Shown here: positions 11,360 to 23,300 of the stretch, piece by piece
Layout: each line of letters opens with the position of its first letter
Numbering within the stretch: the first letter of the stretch is position 1
Source: Gordius sp. MW1
Lineage: Eukaryota; Nematomorpha; Gordioida; Gordea; Gordiidae
Length of the DNA stretch: 64,000 nt
Direction: 5' to 3'
Assembly (NCBI GenBank): GCA_964036665.1
Contig: OZ038533.1
Span: forward strand, 1,131,001-1,195,000
Program-made: the position numbers and the translations under genes
Notes under the pieces: model-generated
Told to the model about the DNA's origin: nothing
Seen by the model: only the letters and a program-made list of their open reading frames with translations
Databases searched by the model: none

Positions 11360-14300
11360 TTATAAGGTTTTATTCCCTGAAGCAGTAGTAGTGTAATTGG
11401 AGGCCCATGCAGGGAATTGGTCTACATGTAGAACCAGTACACCCAACGTATTAATTGACGTATAAATCACTGCTATACAAATCATGTGAACTAAGAGGCC
11501 TGGTTTCACCTGCAAAAAAATATAAAATTAACATTTACTTGCAATCAAAAATTTTATTATTAACAATAAAAATTTCAGTCCATTTAGTCTATTTATTTTT
11601 GTCAAACTCAAACCTAGGCTCTTCTATATTATAAGGAAAAGCAATTAAATAGGAGGGGGGAGGGGAAGATAAAAGCTATTTATAAACAAATCATAAAAAC
11701 AACTTTGCGTTTAAGTATAAAACCGAAAATTACTTAATAAACTTGGTAAATGACTAAAAAAACTTGACATTTAAAAATAAAACTAATGGTTCTTAAAAAT
11801 AAACAAAGGAATATCAGCTAAAAGTACCGTAATGCTAAAAATTTAACCTAGAGGCATAAGAATTGCATAGCAATTGAAAAAAGATAAATTAATTTTAACT
11901 TTTATTTAATGCTAAATGGTTTGTGTACTTTAAATTAAAAATGCAATTGTAAATTCAAAAATTATTATATTTTTATCGAAAATTAAATAATAATTAATTT
12001 ATTATAATCTATATTAAAAATCGCAAAATTATATTTTTTTTCCAAAATCGCTAAATGTTTTGGGTAATATTACCATGTCCCAAAAATTGAGTTTTCCAGC
12101 TGCGAAACATATGGCGTTGGGAGCTGTCCCAATTGGTAGCATAAAACAAAAGGATGCGGCTATGGTGACGGGAAGTATAAAGTATATCGGGTTGACACCC
12201 ATACTCGCAGCCTAAAATGAATTATCATGAATTTGTTATTTTATAACAAATTCATTTTTAAAAAACTTTAATTTATAAAATGATTATGATATTATAAAAG
12301 CTTATTCTTTAAAACTATTCAAAACTCTTTAATATTAACTAAACTAAACTCGCCCAGAATATTGCAATTTGGTTCTCGATTACAAGTCCTAATTAAAACG
12401 AACTACAAAATTATATATTTTCACAGAAATTTACAAACTAGCTTCATGAACCAGTGTTGTAAAAACGGCTGGGAACCTTAGGTTTGTTTATGTTGAGTCT
12501 ACACCCAAATGTCGACCAAACAAAACCTAGCCGATTCCACATCACTAGCTTCATAAACATAATTAATCCTTTAATTTCTAAGAAAAATATTAAATATTTT
12601 TAGAAACATTTTAATAACACGTAGAAAGAAATTATGAATTTTTCAACAAACTTACAATTTCAGCTACGATAGGTGCTATTATGCTAGTGGTGGCGATGTT
12701 GTTTAGAACTTCGGTCAACATCGCAGTAATGGTGTAAAAGATAAAGAGTAGAAGTTGCTTGGGCAGTTTGTGGAACACGAAAAACGATTTAACCAGCAAT
12801 TTTGACAGCCCCGATACCTGTGTCCAAATATATTTAAGGTATTAACCAAAATTTATAAAAGATTTAAAGGGGAGAGTTTGAATTAATTTTAGAAAAATTG
12901 CTTAATCAATATGCCAAAACTATTTTGGAGTAATACATAACAACCTAATCATTAGTAAATTAATTTCAAAAGCGTCGAATATAACTTGAAGATTGTGAAC
13001 AAATCCTTAAATAGCTTTAAAAATCTAATAAATCTAGTTGATTTTTGAAGGGAATAAAAGTTAAAATCCAATTTTTAAAAACAAAAAAACATTAATTTTG
13101 ATAAGAATTTAATTAATCCCCAATTAATTAACTAACTAAAACTATAAAAATTGCTAAAAAAAACTTTTTAAAAAAGGGATAAAAACTAAAAATATGTTTA
13201 AAAGAGATAATAAGTGTAATTTTGGCCGATTTTTTAAAAATTTAAAACAGATAATAATCAGTACGCTAAAGCCGGTTGCCATAGCCAATCCACCCCCGAA
13301 CAGCAAATTGATATCCCACATAAGACTATTTTGAATTTCTCCCCATATGAGCAAAGGTTTATAGGGCACGAAAGAAGCAGCTATAATAAAATAATTGCAA
13401 ATTATATGCAATTGAAATAAAATCGAATGAAAATACAACAAAATATATATTTAATAATAATTTAAAATTTACATGGTTTGCAGCGTGGCAGACGTAAGCA
13501 TCTCAGATCGGAGGGGATTATGAAAAGTAATATGGCTATGAGCAGAGCTGGAGTCCCGTCAGAAACGTAACTTGGGGAATAATAATCGGAAATTAAAAGT
13601 TAAGTTCATATTTGTAAAACAACTCCAAAATAAAATAAATTTTGAGTTGCTCAAATGAAATAAAATTCAATATTGTGGAACACAATTTCAATTTAAAATT
13701 GAGAAATATTCATATAGGCGATTTGAAAAAGTTAGATTAAAATCACATTTTCAAAAGTATAAAATTTATTATTTTTCACAAGTCAAATCATTGCATGTCA
13801 ATATATACTATGCTTCTAATTTATAGTATAAGTATATTCATAGACAAGACTAGAAAGACCGCTCATCCGCTTAAAATAAATGTACAATTTTGCCATTTTA
13901 ATTGTGCACAAATAAGGGAAGGACATATAGATTATGGTAATTTTGGTTAATTAAAGTGTTTTTAAGAAGTAATAAAAATAACAATTAACTCGTAACATTA
14001 TAAACAGCATTTTATAATATATATCAAAATAAAAATTATTAAATAATCATTAATTAACATTCTTTTTTATCAACTAATGAGGAAGGTAAATTCTTTTTTC
14101 ATGTTTTAACAATTGGGTACACTGCAGAAAGACTTGGGGGATAGTTAAATTCAAAATGGTGGATGTAATGGTATACACATTTTACCATATGACATGAGCA
14201 GACTATGTGTATATTATTTTTGAAACACCCATAATCATTTTCAACTTCTTATCCATAAAAAACAAAAAAAATCGAATAAATTTTTGAAAAATATTGGGTT

Positions 14301-17300
14301 AATAAAACTAACCCTGGTTTAAATAGGTCCTGCCATCCAGGAATAACTTTCGGATTTTTGAAGATCCAAAGCACGAGTAATATTAGGAATAGCAAGGACA
14401 CGGTAATTTCATTTTGCCTGTAAAAAACGCGGTGAAAAACATGACGACAAAAATATATAAATTATTTTGAACATTCCTATGTTTATATATGGGCTCGCTT
14501 CCGTCCTGTCCAACTCGTAATTTTGCAATAATTGCCGTAGAAATTTTACGAGTTTTTAACGTCTGTGAAATTAAAAGACTTTTATTTTGCTTTCGCAAAT
14601 ACACTAACTAATGACCGCTGGTTGGCTTTACTTTTTTCGACCTGCCCAAGCCTAATTCCATTATTGTTTTAGTGTCCGAACGTTCCTTATTATTAATAAT
14701 GTATAACCCAATCCTCGCTAAAAATGTCTTGTCCATCTTAATATGTGCCTTTTAATCTATAATTACCCTATAAAAAGCAAAAAAATGAAGAGACGTGATG
14801 ACATTAAAAACCGGTGAGCGTCAAAGTGATAGACTGTGCATACTTGAGTTTTCCCATCTTCTGCAAATGTTTCCTTATGAAAGGTCTAGGATCCTGAAAA
14901 CGAGCTCCTCGGTTACACAACTGATTAACGGTACTCCTGTAATGTGATGTTATTAATAACATGATTTTCAAACAAAAAGTATAGAGCAATTTAACGTTAG
15001 ACTGCTATTGAATTATACGAATTGTGCAATTGTAGTTGAAAAGCAAATGCAGTACTTATTTTACTACTGCAAATTTGAGACATTTGAGAATTTAAAACTT
15101 AATATAATTAGTTTGCTTGACATAAAATAGGTGGTCCAACACTATAAGCGACACACACCATATTAATCTTATCTATTATTAAGTTAGAGACTAGTGTTCA
15201 AAATATTTTATCATTAAAATTGAAACATATTTTTAGAAAAATTATTTTTATAATTAATTGCAATGAAAAAGTAAAATTCGACCAAAAATCGCAAATCGTT
15301 TAGACGTTTCGCCTTTTACTTATCCCCATTCTGTGTCTCTCATTGTCCCACTCACCGTCATCTCAGACACCTTTCATTGTCACCACGACGTTTCAATATG
15401 AAACTCGTGATTGACAGTGGAAGAGTCATTTTCCCATTTCCCTTTCCCCCGTCATTCATCTGCCCTGCACAAGGTTGCACCACCGAAATCACTGGTCCCA
15501 GAAATTGGGAGCGTAAGTTAGAGTTGCAAATCCATTTGGTTGCAGCTCATAAACTTAACCTCACCCCAGTGATTCGGTGTCAACGTTGCCTATGTGACAT
15601 AGTCGGCACCCCGCACAAGCATCACTGCGTTAAAAAAATCAAATTGTCCCAAACGCCCCCCGCAACAAAATCTCGGAAGCATGAAATCTTGCCTACTCTT
15701 ATTCTATCACCGGAATACCCAACTCCGAGGAGACAGGTAGGAGCGTGGTCACCACCCCCGCCACCAAAATATATATTTCCTAAAGCCCCTGGGTTAGAAA
15801 TTAGGGTACCTGCCCCTTGCTCAACCTTCCATTATATTCCGTGCTCTCCTAGCCAGGCAATAATAGGACCGATATCATCCCCATTAATTCCTGCACCACC
15901 ACTATGTCCCTCCCCCAAAATCACCTACGCCCAAGCAGTTGTTTCTAAACCGTCTATCAACCCAAGCAGAGCCGTGCCGCCTCTGAGGAATATGGCTGAT
16001 CAACTTCTAGCCCACATCGCCCGGGTTGACGTCGTTAGGGCTGCAACGAATAAGAAAAAATTTAACTCCCGCCCACAGAAAAAGACGCCAAAACAAATCA
16101 ATCCTGTTCCCAAGTCAAACACAGCATCCACATCCCAGGTGCCGGTAAGTAATTCGTTTGCGGCACTTGAGGTTCAACCAATGGATGCCGCCGATGACTC
16201 CCCAGATGCCTCCGATCAACCAAGGTTGGCGATATCCCACACCGACGAGACTCCCCTTTTGCAATATTCCCAGGAGCTTCGAAATATCGAGAGGAGAGAG
16301 GAATCCCCTTAAAATTGGGAGACCTTTTAAAACGTACTCGAAAGGATCACGGTAGAGGCTTGCCGTTTGTTGAAGATAAAGCCCTCACGCCCGAGGCCCA
16401 ACAACGCACCAAAGGTGGATGCAACAAATCCTAAAACAATCCAAAACCTCTATAAGCGGAATCGGAGGAGTGCGATCCGTCTGATCCTTGATGGTGACTC
16501 CCCCCGATGCCAATTGGAGGCTAAGACAATCGAAGGATTGTACAACAACCTGATTAAGACCGAAAGGGCTACCGAACCATCGGTCTTCAATTTTCCCCCC
16601 AAGCCACCGAGTCCCTAAGGCTGGCCCCTTTTCTCCGTAAAGAAGTCGTGTCCAAAATCGAATGGACAGAGAACACGGCTCCTGGCTCGGATAGAATTAC
16701 ATACGCCAACTGGCTCCGTTTGGATCCTTGCGGAAAGTTGTTGGCAACAATATTCAACATCTGCCTCAATTATCGCCGGATCCCTAAAGCCTGGAAAGCT
16801 GCAGACTCTATCTTAGTCCACAAAAAGAGAGATGAGGGGATGTCAGAAACTGGAGGCCGATTACGATGGGCTGCACGATATACAAGCTCTATATCGGTCT
16901 CTTGTGTCAAAGGCTTTCTCGGTGGCTAGAAAGCAACGATTCCCTGAGTCCCGCTCAAAAAGGATTTATGCCATTTGACGGGGTCTTGGAACATAACTAC
17001 ATCCTTCGCCGGACCCTAGAAGAGGCTTAATTCCGCAGGAGGGACGTCTTTGTTGCGTGGGTGGACTTTGCGAGTGCCTTTTCGACGGTGCCGCATCAAG
17101 CCCTTACCCTTTCCCTTGAGGCTCTCGGTGTCGGTTCCGACTTGGTAGCATTTGTAAAGGACATTTACACTGATTCGTCCACGACGTTTGCTGCTAAGAA
17201 GGGGAGAACAGCCTCGATTCCTATAAAATCAGGAATTAAACAAGGATGCCCCTTATCAGGACCCCTATTTAATATCGCAGTCGATCCAATCCTGCGCTCG

Positions 17301-20300
17301 ATCCAATCCGACCACCCACATCCCCGCGTATTGGCCTACGCCGACGATCTGTTGCTGCTGGCGGACACCCATTCCGAACTCGCCACTTCATTGGACCTAG
17401 TCGCTTCCAGGTCGCAAAGGATTGGGTTAATCATCAATTGCTCCAAATGCGTCACCCTCCATGTTAAGGGAACTCCGTATGGTGTTGCTCCTACTCAATT
17501 CTCCCTAGCCAACATTCCTCTGCGAATACAGCGTTCTGGGGAATATGAGCACTTCCTAGGAAAACCTATCGGAGTGGCCATTCCCAAAGCAATGGGTGAC
17601 ATGGAGGAAAGGAAGAATGTTGCAGAGAGGATAATGACATCGGGCCTAACCCCATGGCAACGGTCAGATGCCTTGAAAACATTCTCTATTCCACCCTAAC
17701 CCATTCCATGCGAATGGATACCCATACTAAAGGCGACTGGGCCAATTTAGACAAATTTCTCCGTCCCCTAATAAGGGACAACTGTTACCTTACAGTCAAA
17801 AAGGGGCCTTGGGATATCCACTGTGTTCGACCGATTCGGACATATTCGCAGTGGATAATGCATTCAAACTCCTCACTTCCCGCGATCCGAGGGTGAAGAA
17901 TCTCGCCTATTCCGACCTAGTTGCAACTGTAACTCCTCGTCTTAGGGGAAGCACCGAAGTTACCCCTGAATTGCTTGGTCGATTCTTATCCGGATCGCTG
18001 GAGTCGCCCTTCCATGGTCAAACGAATCGGCAGGCCAACACATGGACCATGGCTGGGAGAGCCTCCACCCAAATCGGTCTCTCCTGAGAATTCACAAACG
18101 ATGCCATCTTCATCATGAAGGGTCACTTGAGAATTGACCCCAACATGAGAAGGAAGCTGCTGAATTCCCTGAAGAACTCATCTCCCTCCCCGACCAGGGC
18201 AAAGTGATGGAGTGTGTTGCCGACCACCCTGCCAGTCATCAATTTGTACGCGACGGTCGGTATACAAGGTTTGCGGATACGCGCTTCATCCATCGTGCGC
18301 GTCTTAACCAACTTCCACTCAAGGGGGCTATGAGCAATCGTGGGAAGGACAAGAAGTGCCGCCGATGTGGCGTGGCGGATGAGACCCTCCCCCACGTCCT
18401 GGATCACTGTATGGAGTATTCTGCCTCCTATACCAAGCCGGACAATCTTGTGGTCGATAGACTGAAAGATGTTGCCGCCAAAACTTATCGCGTGATAGGA
18501 GAGAATACCACCGTCGATGATTCCGGAATGCGTTAAGTTTCTTGGGGGATGTTGGATACGTGATGGACGTATATATTCCGTGACATGTTGATGACATCTG
18601 CCATCAGTCGGCGCATGATGGTGGCAAAATTTTTGGCGCATAGTTTGCGAATAAGTGGGTCATTAGGCCTATAATAGGATCCCAGGGCTCCTACAATAAT
18701 CGGTTCGATTGTAACCGTTTTGTATTGATGTAAGAGGGATTGACGGACACCCTGGTATTTGTCACTCTTGGTCTGGCGGGCGGCATCAAAGGCGGCGATT
18801 CGATTGTCGAAGGGAATAGTGACGTCAATAATGATTGCCTCGCTTCCTTTGGCAATCACCAAGTCTGGGCGCAGTCCGGAATCATCGACGGTGGTTTTCT
18901 CTCTTATCACGCGATAAGTTTTGGCGGCAACATCTTTCAGTCTATCGACGCCGCTTGGTATAGGAGGCAGAATACTTCATACAGTGATCCAGGACGTGGG
19001 GGAGAGTCTCCTCCGCCATGCCACATCGGCGGCACTTCTTGTCCTTCCCACGATTGCTCATAGCCCCCTTGAGTGGAATTGGTTAAGACGCGCACGATGG
19101 ATGAAGCGCCAATCCGCAAACCTTGTATACCGACCGTCGCGTACAAATTGATGACTGGCAGGGTGGTCGGCAACACACTCCATCGCCCTGGTCGGGGAGG
19201 GAGATGAGTTCTTCAGCTAATCGGTCCCTCGTGTAGGTGCGGAGGGAATTCACCAGCTTCCTTCTCATGTTGGGGTCAATTCTCAAATGACCCTTCATGA
19301 TGAAGATAGCATCGTTTGTTAATTCCCAGGAGAGACCGATTTGGGTGGAGGCTCTCCTAGCCATGGTCCATGTGCCGATTCGTTTGACCATGGAAGGGCG
19401 ACTCCAGCGATCCGGATAAGAATCGACCAAGCAATTCAGGGGTAACTTCGGTGCTTCCCCTAAGACGACGAGTTACAGTTGCAACTAGGTCGGAATAGGC
19501 GAGATTCTTCACCCTCGGATAGCGGGAAGTGAGGAGTTTGAATGCATTATCCACTGCGAATATGTCCGAATCGGTCGAACATAGTGGATATCCCAAGGCC
19601 CCCTTTTTGGAAAATCCATAAAAGTAGCCATTGGCTGAATGGACTGTAAGGTAACAGTTGTCCCTTATTAGGGGACGGAGAAATTTGTCTGAATTGGCCC
19701 AGTCGCCTTTAGTATGGGTCTCCATTCGCATGGAATAGGTTAGGGTGGAATAGAAGAATGTTTTCAAGGCATCTGACCGTTGCCATGGGGTTAGGCCCGA
19801 TGTCATTATCCTCTCTGCAACATTCTTCCTTTCCTCCATCCCATTGCTTTGGGAATGGCCACTCCAATAGGTTTTCCTAGGAAGTGCTTATATTCCAGAA
19901 CGCAGTATTCGCAGAGGAATGTTGGCTAGGGAGAATTGAGTAGGAGCAACACCATACGGAGTTCCCTTTACAAGGAGGGTGACGCATTTGGAGGAGTTGA
20001 TGATTAACCCAATCCTTTGCGAAATGGAAGCGACTAGGTCCAATGAAGTGGCGAGTTCGGACTGCCGCAGCAACAGATCGTCGGCGAAGGCCAATACGCG
20101 GGGATGTGGGTGGTCGGATTGGATCGAGCGCAGGATTGGATCGACTGCGATATTAAATAGGAGTCCTGATAAGGGGCATCCTTGTTTAATTCCTGATTTT
20201 ATAGGAATCGAGGCTGTTCTCCCCTCCTTAGCAGCAAACGTCGTGGACGAATCAGTGTAAATGTCCTTTACAATTGCTACCAAGTCGGAACCGACACCGA

Positions 20301-23300
20301 GAGCCTCAAGGGAAAGGGTAAGAGCTTGATGCGGCACCGTCGAAAAGGCACTCGCAAAGTCCACCCACGCAACAAAGACGTCCCTCCTGCGGAATTTAGC
20401 CTCTTCTAGGGTCCGGCGAAGGATGTAGTTATGTTCCAGGACCCCGTCAAATGGCATAAATCCTTTTTGAGCGGTACTCAGGGAATCGTTGCTTTCTAGC
20501 CACCGAGAAAGCCTTTGACACAAGAGACCTGTATAGAGCTTGTATATCGTGCAGCCCATTGTAATCGGCCTCCAGTTTCTGACATCCCCCTCGTCTCCCT
20601 TTTTGTGGACTAAGATAGATTCAGCAGCTTTCCAGGCGTTAGGGATCCGGCGATATTTGAGGCAGATGTTGAATACTGTTGCCAACAACTTTCCGCAAGG
20701 ATCCAAACGGAGCCAATTGGCGTATGTAATTCTATCCGAGCCAGGAGCCGTGTTCTCTGTCCATTCGATTTTGGACACGACTTCTTTAGGGAGAAAAGGG
20801 GCCAGCCTTAGGAACTCGGTGGCTTGGGGGGGGGGGGAAAATTGAAGACCGATGGTTCGGTAGCCCTTTCGGTCCCAATCAGGTTGTTGTACAATCCTTC
20901 GATTGTCTTAGCCTCCAATTGGCATCGGGGGGAGTCACCATCAAGGATCAGACGGATCGCACTCCTCCGATTCCGCTTATAGAGGTTTTGGATTGTTTTA
21001 GGATTTGTTGCATCCACCTTTGGTGCGTTGTTGGGCCTCGGGCGTGAGGGCTTTATCTTCAACAAACGGCAAGCCTCTACCGTGATCCTTTCGAGTACGT
21101 TTTAAAAGGTCTCCCAATTTTCAGGGGATTCCTCTCTCCTCTCGGTATTTCGAAGCTCCTGGGAATATTGCAAAAGGGGAGTCTCGTCGGTGTGGAATAT
21201 CGCCAACCTTGGTTTATCGGAGGCATCTGGGGAGTCATCGGCGGCATCCATTGGTTCAACCTCAAGTGCCGCAAACGAATTACTTACCGGCACCTGGGAT
21301 GTGGATGCTGTGTTTGACTGGGGAACAGGATTTATTTGTTTTGGCGTCTTTTTCTGTGGGCGGGAGTTAAATTTTTTCTTATTCGTTGCAGCCCTAACGA
21401 CGTCAACCCGGGCGATGTTGGTTAGAAGTTGATCAGCCATATTCCTCAGAGGCGGCACGGCTCTGCTTGGGTTTATAGACGGTTTAGAAACAACTGCTTG
21501 GGCGTAGGTGATTTTGGGGAAGGGACATAGTGGTGCTGCAGGAATTAATGGGGATGATATCGGTCCTATTATTGCCTGGCTAGGAAAGCACGGAATATAA
21601 TGGAAGGTTGAGCAAGGGGCAGGTACCCTAATTTCTAACCCAGGGGCTTTAGGAAATATATATCTTGGTGGCGGGGGTGGTGACCACGCTCCTACCTGTC
21701 TCCTCGGAGTTGGGTATTCCGGTGATAGAATAAGAGTAGGCAAGATTTCATGCTTCCGAGATTTTGTTGCGGGGGGCGTTTGGGACAATTTGATTTTTTT
21801 AACGCAGTGATGCTTGTGCGGGGTGCCGACTATGTCACATAGGCAACGTTGACACCGAATCACTGGGGTGAGGTTAAGTTTATGAGCTGCAACCAAATGG
21901 ATTTGCAACTCTAACTTACGCTCCCAATTTCTGGGACCAGTGATTTCGGTGGTGCAACCTTGTGCAGGGCAGATGAATGACGGGGGAAAGGGAAATGGGA
22001 AAATGACTCTTCCACCGTCAATCACGAGTTTCATATTGGAACGTCGTGGTGACACTGAAAGGTGTATGAGATGACGGTGAGTGGGACAATGAGAGACACA
22101 GAATGGGGATAAGTAAAAGGCGAAACGTCTATTTAATTAAGATTTTTAGAAAAATCAAAATATTTAACAGTGAAAGTAATAATAATTTAGCATTTTATGA
22201 TTTAAGAAAATATTTATAAATATTAATGTATACTTTATAGTACAAACCTAATGCCGAAAAAGTACATACACATGGCGAGCCAGCTGAAAATCAAAATTAG
22301 CAAAGCCCCCGGGAAACAGAGAAAAAACCAGGTTGCGAAATTCAGTTCGGATTCCGTCTTAAACAATCTGATCAAATAAATATAAAAAATAAAATTATTT
22401 TCCAAAATATCTTTAATTTTATTTTCGTTTATAAATATTCTATACCTAAAAAAATATATTTATCTAACTACAAGCATAAAAGTAATTTCAATTATAAATT
22501 AAGTTATTATTAATTATAAAACTTAATATAAGAATATGTAACCGAACGGCCATTACCTGATAGTATATATTAAGTAGACTTATATTACGTATGCAGCAAT
22601 TGTTTTCACTGCATAAGTGTACACATCGAAAAATTAATCAATTTTAATGCAAAAATTACCTTATTCTATTAATATTATAAGTCTATGTATGAAACCGTAA
22701 AAAATGAACTAATATCGAGCTATCATACTAGAAAAAAACCCAAAAATACAGGCCCATATCATGCCAAAAAGGAACTATAAAACTAAATATCTTCATGGAA
22801 TTTCAAAAAAACAATAGTAATTAATATTTCGATCTTTATGGGAAAAAAGCTAGACGAGATAGACTAGACATTAGCGATAGAGGTAGCCAGGATTGAATTT
22901 AGAGGGGGGGGGCAATAATGATTTAGGGAGGGGCAAAATGATGTTTTTTAGTAATTTTAGACATAAATTTATTAAAACTCCAAGAATATTGAGACTACCC
23001 CCTGGCTACGCCCATGTGCAATTTATAGAGCTATTATGATTTACACGTTGAGAATTCCCGTGGCGATGAGATTAGGTGGAGTGCCGGTTAAGCTAGCCGT
23101 TCCACCGATGTTACAGGAGTAGGCTATTCCAATGAATATGCATTTTTTCAAACTGCCCAATTGTCTTTCGCTAGATTCCTCCTTATTAACAACATCTTCC
23201 ATCACTCTACTATTATATAAAATAACAATCAAAAAAAATTTCGGATTTTTTATAAAAAGTGGACAGGACAGACAAGGCAGTTAAATGGTCGGCTTATGAA

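Larger units (their letters stand above)
15301..22131. repeat. 6.8-kb imperfect palindrome (arms about 3.2 kb, loop 337 bp)
   Basis: Left arm 15301-18532 is the reverse complement of right arm 18870-22131; the loop 18533-18869 is the 3' end present only in the right copy. The outer ends read AGACGTTTCGCCTTTTACTT (from 15302) and its exact complement (to 22130). About 14 of 311 residues differ between the N-terminal frames, which suggests a few per cent nucleotide divergence, plus at least two indels of around 30 bp or more. The flanking sequence shows no convincing direct repeat. Confidence 0.9.
14886..22247 (-). other. 7.36-kb SLC13 intron 6, filled by a palindrome
   Basis: Donor at 22247-22246 after exon 6, acceptor just before 14885. 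Apart from about 415 bp and 116 bp of AT-rich sequence at its two ends, the intron consists entirely of the inverted LINE pair at 15301-22131. The other SLC13 introns range from about 102 bp to 3.2 kb, so this insertion accounts for its exceptional size. Confidence 0.85.

Noticed and set aside
18123-18641. 172-codon minus-strand frame across the palindrome centre
   Set aside because: Runs antisense through the left LINE arm and across the junction; a shadow of the element.
15301-22131. Palindrome as a pure assembly artefact
   Set aside because: Arms differ by substitutions and by separate indels of about 30 bp or more and are unequal at the centre, which a mirrored read would not give; still listed as a check.
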